From Macrobrachium rosenbergii (lineage: Eukaryota; Arthropoda; Malacostraca; Decapoda; Palaemonidae): 64,000 bases of DNA. Numbering within the stretch: position 1 is the first letter of the stretch; every line of letters starts with the position of its first letter. Of this stretch, positions 50,796-62,960 are shown in pieces. The notes below the pieces were generated by a model. That model was not told the DNA's origin, searched no databases, and worked only from the letters and a program-made list of their open reading frames with translations. The stretch spans positions 75,489,625 to 75,553,624 of the forward strand of contig NC_089742.1 in assembly GCF_040412425.1 (NCBI RefSeq). Reading direction: 5' to 3'. Made by a program: the position numbers and the translations under genes.

Positions 50796-51439
50796 GCGCA
50801 GGTTCTCGTCACAGTGATAACTCAAACATCTTTGACCTTGTTTGGATCAAATTTGGTGGCTGACTTGGAGGTTATCCAAGACAGGCGCTATTTACTCTTA
50901 AGCATATCAAAGGTAAAGATCTCAGTATGTGATCATTTTTTTGTACACAAATTGACAGACAGGTGGTCTGTTCCGACCAGAATTATCATAGGAATGGTCA
51001 GAGATACGCTTGTGGGTCGTATCGAACACTAAAAGAAGGACATAGAAGGAGTTTGTGAGCTCCCGAAAGAAGAAACAGATGTCGACACGTGAAGAAACTT
51101 TCGATATGCTACGTAATCTTCCTATCTCGCAAACTCCAGCACTTGTGATGTTTATTAGTTTTTTGGCTCTGCTCTTTTCCTCTTTTTTTTCTTTTTCCTA
51201 AACGGAGTGTTATGAGAGCCTGAAAGGTCAAGCAAATAGTGGCGAGTTTTATACTGTTCTGTTTCGAAAAAAATATTCTAAGAGGTAGATTCGCCGGTAC
51301 TGTTTAAAACTATACTGTATGGATGAAAGTAATCTGCGCTGACACGAATCACAAAGATTCCTAAACAGCAAGTTCTTTGAAAATTTCAAATGAACAAACG
51401 ACACCTTTCAGTGTCACAGTTTTTCTTGAAATTCTTGAC
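50796..51439. other. Unassigned sequence
   Basis: No gene recognised. Confidence 0.5.
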
Positions 51440-51830
51440 ATACTCAAACACTGCACAATAATTTTAGGTAGGGTGCTTTCATGCTTCAACTCTCAGTCAA
51501 CTGCAATGACACTTGAGCCTCAACTCAAAATCACCTGTCTTCATATTTGTTACGATCATCAGCTCAGAATCACTTGCATTGATACTCAAATTAAAATCTA
51601 ACTAAAAATATCAGACTTCACATCAAATAACTTCGACATCAATTCAGAATTACTTGCAGTGCTACTTCACTAAAAGCTTAACTCCAAATCACCAAACTTC
51701 ACATCAAACAACTTCAATATTACCTCAAAATCACTTGGACCGGGACTGATACTTTACTTAGAATTCATCTTAACTTGCATCAATGCTTTGCTTAAACTCA
51801 CCTGAAAATCATAAGTAATACTTTCCGAAA
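51440..51830 (+). repeat. Degenerate ~81-bp tandem repeat
   Basis: The words CTTCACATCAAA (51616 and 51697), CAAAATCAC/CAGAATCAC and ACTTGCATTGAT recur with a period near 81 bp and about half that. Copies are strongly diverged. Confidence 0.5.
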
Positions 51831-52486
51831 ACCTCAGGTAACTATCACTCGAACCGAATTCAACCGATACACTGCTGAAGCATCGAAAATAAACCATGTT
51901 TATAGATACTTTATTCAAAGAGTTTAATCTATGATTTGAATAACGTGATGGGAGCTTTCAGGGAAAAATCGCTAGTTCTTGTTCAAAGAGAATAAAAAAA
52001 AAGGCGACAAAAGAGATGGAAAACTTAACACGTATATTTATCCACTTTCTGATTCTCTGTATTGTTTGTTTTCCTCTTCCCATAATTTTGCGTCACCCTT
52101 CCCGTTTTACATTTCATTAAATTGCTCTTTTTAAATGTAATTCATTCTTTTACCTTAGACTTTTCTCTAATTAAAGCCCCCGTTGAGTGCTGTAGTGACA
52201 TAAGAACAGTTTGAAGAGTTTGTACACGATGCTTAGAAGCAGAGGTTTTCGTTAGGTCATATATTTGGATAAGAAAATCAATTACGAAGATCAGCTTTAG
52301 AATTTTTAACTGCAAGATCTGAATTTAGGAGCTCAGAGTTTAAACGAAAAGGCAAGCTCTACACCACGATACCTGAATGATGAACTGACAATAGAGTAAT
52401 AGTAGAGTTACAATGACTGATAATAAAGCTAAATTATGGTAAAATTCAACAGACAACCGACACACACAGGCCGGTGCTGTTACCAG

Positions 52487-52489
<3 letters not shown>
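51831..52489. other. Unassigned sequence
   Basis: AT-rich. No gene or known family seen. Confidence 0.5.

Positions 52490-52548
<59 letters not shown>
52490..52548 (+). repeat. (GA)n microsatellite
   Basis: About 29 units. Confidence 0.97.
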
Positions 52549-52549
<1 letters not shown>

Positions 52550-52929
52550 CCAGGCTCACATACATGAGTGAGAGTCAAGGGACTTTTATATTTGATTGTG
52601 CAGGATCAAAATTGATCTTTTAGATACGAGGGGCGGTAACTTATAAAGTTGAAATTTCCTAACCGGAGTATTTGTAATTTTAAAGCAAAAAATTAAATGG
52701 ATGATTAGCGAGTATAAAAAGTTCTGCAAATCCTTGTTTACATTCTTAGACAAAGGTAAACTAGACTCTTAAATTTCAAAATCTTGTAGCAAAATCCATG
52801 CAGACCTGCAGGGGAGAATAAGGTCTACAGTAACCATAGGGAGGTCATGGCAAACATGAAGATAGAATTTTTCGATTTGAGCTTATGAGACGGTATATTA
52901 GCCAGTAGCCGCAATGAGCTTTCAACTTT
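52549..52929. other. Unassigned sequence
   Basis: Nothing recognised. Confidence 0.5.
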
Positions 52930-53160
52930 ACTTCTTCTTCTTTTTTTTAACGTGCTTTTTCCCCATTTGTATGGGGTAAGCACGATGTCTTCTTTTGAAG
53001 GACTTTGATTTGGCTTTGGGGTAGACCGTAGTCTCGATCGGCTGCCCTGCCTGTCATCGCTTAGACCCCGGTAGCGAATGTACATATATTGTACCAGTCA
53101 CCAGCGCCCTTTCTCCCAGCAGCGAGAAGTTGTTGCGCGGTTAGATCGACAACTTCACTA
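52930..53160 (+). repeat. Candidate interspersed repeat with a strong hairpin
   Basis: The text TTAACGTGCTTTTTCCCCAT...ATGGGGTAAGCACG forms a 13-14 bp stem at 52951-52984. It is followed by GTAGACCGTAGTCTCGATCG and CAGTCACCAGCGCCCTTTCT. I have the impression of seeing this block repeatedly in decapod data, but there is only one copy here, so repeat status is not shown. Confidence 0.35.
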
Positions 53161-54239
53161 TTTCATAATATTTTGGACAATCTTTACACCGAAAGCCTTT
53201 CAATGCGAATCCACGCAGGTTTAGAACACTATGCAAGGTGTTCAGCTCATTACTCCAGCATGAAGTACAGAATCAATTCTCTATTCATGAGCTACTCCAA
53301 GAGTATGAGGCCACTCTGGCATAAGACCAATTGAGTCTCCCCCAACTTGCAACAACGATAACAACAACGACATGAATCGTGCTGAAGACACAAGAGCACT
53401 GAATAGACGAACCAACGGTATTCCAGAATCCACAGCAGTAAAAAGTAATGTTTCGCGTAAGGTATATTGCAATTTTCGTCTCTATTTCACGTACAATGTG
53501 AATTAAGAAGAGGTGAAATATTACTAAACGAACGAAGGCCAGGCATGAATTTTCCATGTAATGCATATTATTCAAATTCTCATCTAAATCGGCCAGAAAT
53601 ATTGACCGTAAAGAGTCACCAGTGTCGCAAAGCCAACTCAGACGTCACTATGATATAATTGCGTCATTAGAAGCCTTCTAGAAATTCTCATGAACTGGCC
53701 GACTGATGCACGTCTAGGGTCTTCTGCAGCGTTTGCATATAACCTCTAATTTGTTTTCGAATGATTCCCCTCTAGGAAATAAATAGGAATAGATACGACA
53801 TTTTCTCTCTGAGGTACCATAAATTTCCCTTCCCTTAAGTACAGTAATTAATAACAACAAAACCTGTCATCCCATATTTATTATAAAAAAAGATTTTCGT
53901 TACGTTTGTTTGGTCGAGCCGAGCAGGTGTCTCTGTTTGCCATTTTGTCACTAAATTTTCCATGGGTCGACTGTCAACTGATAAGAAAGAAATCATGGAT
54001 AAAAACTCTCTCCATTGTCAAAAATTTGCTTTAATATTCCTCAGTCTATTCATTTCTCGGATTATGTGCTAACCAACATCAATTAGACCTCTCTCTCTCT
54101 CTCCCTTGTTGCAGATCCCTGTTCGGACATGGACCACCTTGCCGTTGAGGTATCTGGAGGCTTTTGAATAAGTCTTTCCCTCGAACGCATCCCTACATAG
54201 AAATATACAGCTGTTCCATTCCGAAGTCTGAATTTCCAG
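53161..54239. other. Unassigned sequence
   Basis: The frames at 53089-53334 (+) and 53281-53575 (-) overlap and show no domain. Confidence 0.45.
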
Positions 54240-54583
54240 TTTTAGTTGTCTGTAAAAGAACACCATTGAGATGGCTATTTGTCTGTCCATCCGCACTTTT
54301 TCTGTCCGTCCTCAGATCTTAAAAACCACTGAGGCTTAAGGGCTGCAAATTGGTATGTTGATCATCCATCTCCCAATCATCAAACATACCAAATTGCAGC
54401 CCACTAGCCTCAGTAGTTTTAATTTTATTTCAGGTTAAAGTTAGCCATGATCCTGCGTTTGGCACCGCTATAGGTGCCAAAAACACAGGCCATCATCGGG
54501 CCGTGGCTGAGAGTCTCATACATCATTATACGCTGTACAGTAAACTCGATTGCTCCGAAAAACTTCGGCGCATGTTTACTTGT
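54240..54583 (+). mobile_element. Helentron-like non-autonomous element, copy 11
   Basis: Ends TTTTAGTTGTCTGTAAAAG and GCATGTTTACTTG-TT. The central palindrome (CTGAGGCTTAAGGGCTGC and partner), one VNTR unit, GTACAGTAAACT and hairpin CTCCGAAAAACTTCGGCG are all visible. Confidence 0.78.
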
Positions 54584-55929
54584 TTTCTTTTATAACCTCT
54601 AAAGGACCTTCAGGCCCCTCATTCACAATTATTCTAATGAGAAATAACGTTCCAACGGCCTTTTTCACGAAATTCTCAAAGATCACTGGTATATCTAAAG
54701 CAGGAAGAAGAAATGTCTTTTTGACAAACTCCCTACTGCCAAAATGCGGAAGCAGAAGTATACATTGAATATACATATGCCTATGAATGTGACCTACTCA
54801 TAGTATTAACAATTAACTTATCAATTTATTGTTTGGGAGCTCTAAATCTTCCAAATCAAATTAAGATGAAGAGCATTTCGCATGCTCCTTAGTCAGCATA
54901 AGATTCCGGTTGAGTTGCCTATAACGATTCTACTCACACATATGCGGAAATTCTCTTCACCTGCACATAAACCAATTGTAATTATTTGTGCCTGGACAAG
55001 AAACTGCAGTTACCTGTGGATAAAGATTTTCTAGCTTACCTATGCATTGACAAGTTTATAATCACATGTGCTTACAGATTTTCTAATGATCTCTCCATAG
55101 ACATATTTCTAATTACTTGTGCGTATACATAAATATTGTGGCTCAAGTTTTCTGTCGCGTATAGATAAAAAGAAAAAGAGTATCATTCAACACAGCGTAC
55201 GAGCAACTTTGGCTTGAGTAGCTGTTTTGAAATGAGGAAATTTTTCTGACAGATGTGAAAAGGTTTCGAAAAAAGAAGTTTCCACGAAATAACGGCCTCT
55301 TAAGTCTACCTTTTCCTTTTATGGGGATTCCAGGGAGTTTTCCCAATAACTTTGATACCAAGAGATTTCATTTTCATCAAAAGATCATTGTGCAATGTGT
55401 ATGCAAAACCGTAGATACAGTCGACACGAAACTACTTCGTCTTTCCCCCACCCGTCTCTCTCTCTCTCTCTCTCTCTCCTGACAGACAATCATGCAGAGA
55501 CACAGCCAGACATGGAGGTGCGTGCATGAATGCGTAATTGTAAACTTTTTTTGTGTGTCATTAACAGATCGAATACTGATCGTACTTGTGGTGAAGAACA
55601 ATAAAGACGCCGCCGTGTGATGCAGAATATTCGCTTTGTGCTAATGCGCCAATTATTATGATGAGCGCGGTATACATCACCTTGACGTGGACAAATTAGA
55701 CGAAAAATGCTGACTCATCGTGTTGTACTCTTTGGTCGTCTGCTCTCTTTTTTTTTTAATCGTCTTTTTTCGTTTTGCTTTCTTGCGATGATGATGACAA
55801 TTCGTTTGTTCAAGCATGTGGAATAAAATTCTAATTACTCACAGTTGTTACAATGTGACGTTTATTGCTTCCATTCATGTCGAGAACACCTGATCTTAGG
55901 AAATGGAATAGCATATTATGGGAGGTCAT
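54584..55929. other. Unassigned sequence
   Basis: CT run at 55455-55478. 54930-55140 has a weak repeat of the type TAATTATTTGTGCCTGGACA / TAATCACATGTGCTTACAG / TAATTACTTGTGCGTATACA. No gene. Confidence 0.45.
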
Positions 55930-58470
55930 CTTATGAAGCGCACTTCGGTATCGTCTGGAACGGACAAGAGTATACAATCTGTAACAGACTGCGCCATCAT
56001 TTGGAACAGGCAGGAGAATTATATGTAACTGCTTAAGGCACCATTTGTAATGAACTTGGTACCATTTGTACAAACGCGATCATCGTCTGAAACGGACAAG
56101 TGTTACTCGTAACTGCTTAGGACATCATGAGGAATAAAGTCAGCATTATCTGGAATGGACAAGTGCTACTCGTTACTGCTTAGGACATCACGTGGAATAA
56201 AGTCAACATCATCTGGAATGGACAAGTGCTACTCATAACTGCTTAGGACATCACGTGGAATATAGTCAGCATCATCTGGAATGGACAAGTGCTACTCGTA
56301 GCTGCTTAGGACATCACGTGGAATAAAGTCAGCATCATCTGAAATGGACAAGTGCTACTCGTAACTGCTTAGGACATCATGAGGAATAAAGTCAGCCTTA
56401 TCTGTTAATGGACAAGTGCTACTCGTTACTGCCCAGGACATCACGTGGAATAAAGTCAGCATCATCTGGAAGGGACAAGTGCTACTCGTAACTGCTTATA
56501 GGACATCACGTGGAATATAGTCAGCATCATCTGGAATGGACAAGTGCTACTCGTAACTGCTTAGGACATCACGTGGAATAAAGTCAGCATAATCTGGAAT
56601 GGACAAGTGCTACTCGTGACTGCTTAGGACATCATGAGGAATAAAGTCAGCATCATCTGGAATGGACAAGTGCTACTCGTAACTGCTTAGGACATCATGA
56701 GGAATAATAAAGTCAGCATCATCTGGAATGGACAAGTGCTACTCATAACTGCTTAGGACATCATGAGGAATAAAGTCAGCATTATCTGGAATGGACAAGT
56801 GCTACTCGTTACTGCATAGGACATCATGTGGAATAAAGTCAGCATCATCTGGAATGGACAAGTGCTACTCGTAACTGCTTAGGACATCACGTGGAATATA
56901 GTCAGCATCATCTGGAATGGACAAGTGCTACTCGTAACTGCTTAGGACATCACGTGGAATAAAGTTAGCATCATCTGGAATGGACAAGTGCTACTCGTAA
57001 CTGCTTAGGACATCACGTGGAATATAGTCAGCATCATCTGGAATGGACAAGTGCTACTCGTAGCTGCTTAGGACATCACGTGGAATAAAGTCAGCATCAT
57101 CTGAAATGGACAAGTGCTACTCGTAACTGAGGACATCATGAGGAATAAAGTCAGCCTTATCTGTTAATGGACAAGTGCTACTCGTTACTGCCCAGGACAT
57201 CACGTGGAATAAAGTCAGCATCATCTGGAAGGGACAAGTGCTACTCGTAACTGCTTATAGGACATCACGTGGAATATAGTCAGCATCATCTGGAATGGAC
57301 AAGTGCTACTCGTAACTGCTTAGGACATCACGTGGAATAAAGTCAGCATAATCTGGAATGGACAAGTCTACTCGTGACTGCTTAGGACATCATGAGGAAT
57401 AAAGTCAGCATCATCTGGAATGGACAAGTGCTACTCGTAACTGCTTAGGACATCATGAGGAATAATAAAGTCAGCATCATCTGGAATGGACAAGTGCTAC
57501 TCATAACTGCTTAGGACATCACAATAAAGTCAGCATTATCTGGAATGGACAAGTGCTACTCGTTACTGCATAGGACATCATGTGGAATAAAGTCAGCATC
57601 ATCTGGAATGGACAAGTGCTACTCGTAACTGCTTAGGACATCACGTGGAATATAGTCAGCATCATCTGGAATGGACAAAGTGCTACTCGTAACTGCTTAG
57701 GACATCACGTGGAATAAAGTTAGCATCATCTGGAATGGACAAGTGCTACTCGTAACTGCTTAGGACATCACGTGGAATAAAGTCAGCATTATCTGGAATG
57801 GACAAGTGCTACTCGTAACTGCTTAGGACATCACGTGGAATAAAGTCAGCATCATCTGGAATGGACAAGTGCTACTCGTAACTGCTTAGGACATCACGTG
57901 GAATAAAGTCAGCATCATCTGGAATGGACAAGTGCTACTCGTAACTGCTTAGGACATCATGAGGAATAAAGTCAGCATTATCTGGAATGGACAAGTGCTA
58001 CTCGTTACTGCCTAGGACATCACGTGGAATAAAGTCAGCATCATCTGGAAGGGACAAGTGCTACTCGTAACTGCTTAGGACATCACGTGGAATAAAGTCA
58101 GCATCATCTGGAATGGACAAGTGCTACTCGTAACTGCTTAGGACATCACGTGGAATAGTGTCAGCATCATCTGGAATGGACAAGTGCTACTCGTAACTGC
58201 TTAGGACATCACGTGGAATAAAGTCAGCATCATCTGGAATGGACAAGTGCTACTCATAACTGCTTAGGACATCACGTGGAATAAAGTCAGCATCTGGAAT
58301 GGACAAGTGCTACTCGTAACTGCTTAGGACATCACGTGGAATAAAGTCAGCATCATCTGGAATGGACAAGTGCTTCTCGTAACTGCTTAGGACATCATCT
58401 GGAACGGACCAGTGTTTTCTTTAACGGCCTGGGGCATCATCTGGAATGAACTTGTTGTCTCCAGTGTCGG
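55930..58470 (+). repeat. 63-bp satellite with a 12-unit higher-order block
   Basis: The unit is 63 bp: AAGTGCTACTCGTAACTGCT, TAGGACATCACGTGGAATAA, AGTCAGCATCATCTGGAATG, GAC. The core, 56085-58400, has about 36-37 units by length. Both edges (55930-56085 and 58400-58470) hold strongly diverged units. Marker variants (CCTTATCTGTTAATGG at 56397 and 57156; GCTTATAGG; TACTGCATAGG at 56810 and 57564; AAAGTTAGC at 56961 and 57716) recur about 754-762 bp apart, so a 12-unit block was duplicated. The 63-bp period is a multiple of three but all six frames contain a stop, so it is not a coding repeat. Confidence 0.95.
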
Positions 58471-59329
58471 GTGTGAAGACGAGGACAACAGCTGAAACAG
58501 AATTAGTCATTGCCTGAAATGGACTGGGAATTCGGACATTCGGTTAACTTTTAATCTCACCTTCAGGTAAATAATGCTATAAGAAACTCTTATAATAACT
58601 GTTATTACTTAGAATATTGTTCTCTTATGTACTGTATGTCAGTCAGACATTTCAATAACAAAATGTCGTTAAGGGCTGTGAGTTATATTTTTTCATTAAT
58701 AATTTCTTGCCATCACTGATGAGCATCACTTGATTAACGATGAATTTTTTTATCATCTGTTTGTTGATAATTCACATGACGAGGAACATAAATCTAACTT
58801 CGCTAAAATTGTAATGTACTGTATATAACTGGCCACTTCCGCTTTTGCAATCCATTACATCTCATCTTGGACTGTAACTAATCTTTTAGCAGTGATCAAC
58901 AGGAACCGAACTTTATTTCGTCAATCATCATTATAATTATTGTAATAACTTCCATCTATTTATATTATGTCTTCCCCCTTATTCCTCTTGCTTAGAAGGT
59001 ATGAAGATCTTTTCAATTTCTTTTTCAACAGCATGGAAACTTCGATGTCTGCAAACACGATATGAAAATTAGTTATAGATATGTCCCTAAAGACACTGCG
59101 ACCAACAAAGCTTAATCTTTCATTCTTCATTCATTCTATCGTAAATAATTTTGGATATTCACCATTTCCCCAACCCCCTTTTCCCGCTGTCCCAGCCTGG
59201 GAATTCCACCTTCCTTGTCAGCTTTGTCTTTTTCTTCATAGATAACTGACCACGGATCCACACTTCGACTCCTCAAAGGAATAGCGATAAATTTCAGTCT
59301 GCACAGTTGATCAATTCATTGTTATCCTC
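58471..59329. other. Unassigned sequence
   Basis: AT-rich. No gene recognised. Confidence 0.5.
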
Positions 59330-59470
59330 TTATTGCCCTGTTTAACGAGTGTTTCTCTTCTTCCACTGCGAGGCTTTGGGATGTTCCTCGTGCCTCTGTT
59401 TTTCCTGACTCTTATGGCCTTTTGTCCTTTATGACGCAGAAAGATCTATAGGTTCCTTTAAGGCTATGCC
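59330..59470 (+). pseudogene. Decayed C-terminal tail of the second LINE type, copy 2
   Basis: LWDVPRASVFPDSYGLLSF is encoded at 59374-59430, clearly related to the tail at 47763. A stop follows within 30 codons. 59471-59540 resembles the 3' flank of the other copy (CCTGGACGAGAAAAGGCTGC versus CCTGGGACGAAAAAAAGTAT). Confidence 0.65.
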
Positions 59471-60002
59471 ATTCCTTTTTGATTTCATTTCCTTTTAATA
59501 ATTTTCATTATGCCTGGACGAGAAAAGGCTGCTAGGTTGCAAGTCCGACTGGATTTTCCTATCGATTAGAGAAAGAGGTAGAAAAGTTTACTATGTTGCC
59601 TGTCCCATTGGCTTTCTGCTCTTAGGGAAAAGGAAGGTAGAGAAAAGGATTAGAAAGGGGTGTTTGGTAGCCATTCACACTAAGTTCTATTTTTGAGACC
59701 AAATCGATTAGTGAGAACATTTAGAAAATGGTAGTATGGTGTACATCCTATTAAACAAATGCAGGAGGGATAAGGGTTAGAAAATGTTACTGTGTTGCCC
59801 ATCGCTCTGACCTTTCCTCATAGTGAACAAGTTGAAGGAGAAAACGATTAGATGGGGGTACAGTACTGCCTGTCCCTGATTCACGTTCCATTGCTGCTTG
59901 GTCTTGGAAAAAAAGCCGCAAAAGAAAAAAAAAAAAAAAAAAAAAAAAAGGTTTTAGACAATATTATGATGTCCGTTCCACTGGCCTTTCCTCTTGCTGA
60001 TA

Positions 60003-60096
60003 ATAATAATTATTATTATTATTCAGAAGATGAACCCTAATCATATGGAACAAACCCACAGGGGCCATTAACTTGAAATTCAAGCTTCCAAAGGGT
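60003..60096 (-). mobile_element. SINE family B, 5'-truncated, inside the old satellite
   Basis: On minus: CCTTTGGAAGCTTGAATTTC, TTGTTCCATATGATTAGG, then (AAT)n. Shares its unit with 24030-24163. Satellite sequence resumes on both sides. Confidence 0.75.
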
Positions 60097-60329
60097 TAGA
60101 GAAGGGTGCTGTGCTGCCCATTTCACAGATTCTAGCCCTTAAAAAAAGGCAGAGAGAGAAAAGGGTTAAAGAAAAATACTAAGTCCCCCCTTCAATTGGC
60201 TTCTTAGACAAAATGCAATAAGAGGAAACATTTAGAGAAGGGTACTGTGTTACATATCTCACTGGTTTTTCTCTTGAAAAAACTGGAAGAGAAAGGGGTT
60301 AGGAAAGGGCTATGTTGTCGTGCTAATTT

Positions 60330-61076
60330 GCTATGTACTAGTCGACTGTAAACTGCTTTAGTATGGCTTTTCTCCACTGAATTTTCCTTCAGACGGTCTT
60401 CTTGAATATTTGGGTACTTAAGCTGTTGTGCTTTACCTGCAGCATTGCTAACAAAGACGTAAATATTACCCGATGAAAATACTTAAGCAGATCAGGAATA
60501 GGCTCCAAGACAGGAGGTCTTCGAACTGCATCTGGTGTTCTGCCTCACTGAAGAATATTATTCCTTGGAAGCTACATTCACTACGACAGTTATAGGATCT
60601 TTTACACAGCAAGCTGAGTATTGGGAATGCTATAACTGGAACATTGTGTCTACTAAGGCTTGCAACTTACTTGTCTTTAGCAGATTGAAAGTATCGGCTG
60701 TTGTTCCCACACAGAATATATTTGTATAAGTAGAGGTTTAGTGATCTGTTATTTACACTTTTATTACATGTGACCTACCTTCTTAACGTATTAGTCTCTG
60801 ATTGATGGTTGCTGGTATGACCTGTCATTTGTATGTTTCGTAATTCAGCTTGTTCACGTTTCTCTGACTTAGAGTTGTTTGTATGACCTGTCATTTGTAT
60901 GTTCTACAGTTTCATGTTGTCATGGCCATCTATTTATGACTTGTTTAGACTGGGATTACTTGTTTATTCCGTGTATTCCTTGTGATCACTTGTTTGTTCC
61001 TTCCTTTTTTTTGTATTTGTTATTACCTACATTTTCAGCATCTTGTGTAATAAATGTTTAATGTATATTTCTATAT
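60330..61076. other. Unidentified insertion in the old satellite
   Basis: No satellite words in this stretch. It contains internal duplications of TATGACCTGTCATTTGTATG (about 60817 and 60880) and CACTTGTTTGTTCC. No coding potential recognised. Confidence 0.45.
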
Positions 61077-61599
61077 CATGCTTACACTATGTTGCCCATC
61101 CCACTGGTTTTTCTCCTCTGTAAAAAAATCAGGATGAGAGATGGATTAGAGAAGAATACTGAGCCCCCCCAGTCAACTGGTTTATGGATTTGGAAAAAAA
61201 TGCAGTAAGAGAAAAGTGTTAAAGGATAGTGCATTGCCCTTTCGTGCTGGCCTTTTCTCTTGGGAAAATCAGGAGTAGAAAAGGATTAGGTGTGGATACT
61301 ATGTTGCCCATCCCATTGCCGGTAATAAAGGCTGAGAGAAAGAACTAGCAAGTGGTACTTAAAAAAAAAAAGCAGGAAAAGTAAAGGGTCCTCTGTTGCT
61401 TGTCCCATTGCCTTCTGCCGTAAGAAAATAAGAAGAGAAAAGGATCAGATAAGGGTAATAAATTTCCTATTCCATTGATTTTGCGTTTGGCAACCAAGAA
61501 GGAAGCTAAAAATTTGAGAAAATTCCACTTTGTTGCCAGCACCATGGGCTTTGGATAAGAAACTCTCAGAAGCAAAACAAAGCCAAGCACCATCCCGGG

Positions 61600-61985
61600 C
61601 AGTTTCTGCTTTTATGGAGATATCGTTATCTTAACATTCCCTTCAAAAGATTTAACCTTGTTCACTTCAAAATGTCAACTTTAAGTAAGTTAAAAATCTT
61701 TACAAACCATATCTTACTCTTGGCTGTAAGACTGAACAACGTGTGTAAATCTTAGAGGCAAAATAGACCCAAGCACCACCTTTCTTAGTGCAGGTGGATG
61801 GGGGAAAGTTATAGACTGGTCTTGGTGGTTAGCCAATAGCATCTTTAGACCATATTCACACTCTCCCCTTTCTCTGTCCTTTTGCATCTAGTCTCAGTAC
61901 CATCTGGACTTCCACTGCGATTCTTCTCTAAAATTGAGGTTTTTGTCGTTTTTACATAGATTTCATGTTAGTTCTTTATCAATGC
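61600..61985. other. Second unidentified insertion in the old satellite
   Basis: No satellite words between about 61600 and 61985. No identity found. Confidence 0.4.
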
Positions 61986-62960
61986 GAGTCTTGAAAGAAG
62001 TAACTATGTTGTCCATATCAGTGGCTTTTGATTTAAGAAAAAGAAGAGAGTGGAAAGGGATTAAAAAAGGGTCCTATGTTGCCTGTCTTACTGGCTTGTG
62101 CTCTTGGGAAAAAAAGCAGGAAAAGAAAGGGAATGGAAAAGGGTAGTATGTCGCCAATCCAATAGGTTTCTGCTCTTGGGTGAGAAGTAGGAAGAGAAAA
62201 GGCAGTATGTATCCTGTACCACTGACTTTTTGCTCATGGAAAAAAGCAGGAAAAGGTAAAGGTTAGAAAACAGGACTATGAGGATTCTTGCCTTTTGAAA
62301 AAAATGCAGGAAGAGAATAAAAGTTAGTGTGGCGCCTGCACGATTAGCTTTTGCTCTTGGAAATAACAAAGAAATTCAGGAAAAGAGGAGGGTTAGAAAA
62401 GTTTACTATGTTGTCAATTCCTTAGTTTTTTGCTACTGGGAAAAAAGAAAAGGAAAGAAATGGAAAATGATACTATGTTGCTTCTCCAACCGGCTTTTGC
62501 TTTTCGAAAAAATTAAAAGAAAAAGAGGCTTTAGAAAAAAAAAGCATAAAGATGAAAGGGACAGAAAATAGTATTATGTTCCCCGTCCCACAGACTTTTT
62601 GCTCTTGAAAATAAGAAGAAAGGAAAAGGGTTAAAACAAGTACTACTGAATCCATCCCACAGTTTTTTGCTAATGGAAAAAAATGCATGAATAGAAAAGG
62701 GATAATCAGATAGTCATCCCATGCTGTTTTGCGCGTGAAAAAAGCAGGAAGAGAAAGGAGTTAGAAAAGGTATTATGTTCCTCGTCCTTTAAGCTTTTAT
62801 TCTTAAAAAAAAAAAAAAAAAAATTAGGAAGAGAAAACGGCTATAACTGGCGGCAGTGTTTCTGGTTCTATTGGATTCCGTTTTTGGAAAAAATCCTGAA
62901 GAGATCAGATTAGAAACAGGTAACACGTTGCCCTTCCCACAAGGATTTGTTACTGAATCA

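Larger units (their letters stand above)
59520..62960 (+). repeat. Old ~70-bp satellite with insertions
   Basis: A degenerate unit recurs: GGAAAAAAGCAGGAAGAGAA, AAGGGTTAGAAAAGGGTACT, ATGTTGCCCATCCCACTGGC, TTTTGCTCTT. Examples of the GTTGCC/CCC word fall near 59595, 59666, 59736, 59793, 59864, 60113, 61089, 61300, 62078 and 62930. Spacings are near 70 bp where uninterrupted. Insertions at 60003-60096, about 60330-61076 and about 61600-61985 break the array. The unit resembles the 3' tail of the LINE piece just upstream. Confidence 0.75.

Noticed and set aside
53089..53575. Overlapping opposite-strand frames as a gene pair
   Set aside because: No domain, no splice sites, and mutual overlap expected by chance.
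55930..58470. Satellite as a protein-coding repeat (63 bp is 21 codons)
   Set aside because: The consensus unit contains a stop codon in each of the six frames, so no frame stays open past one unit.
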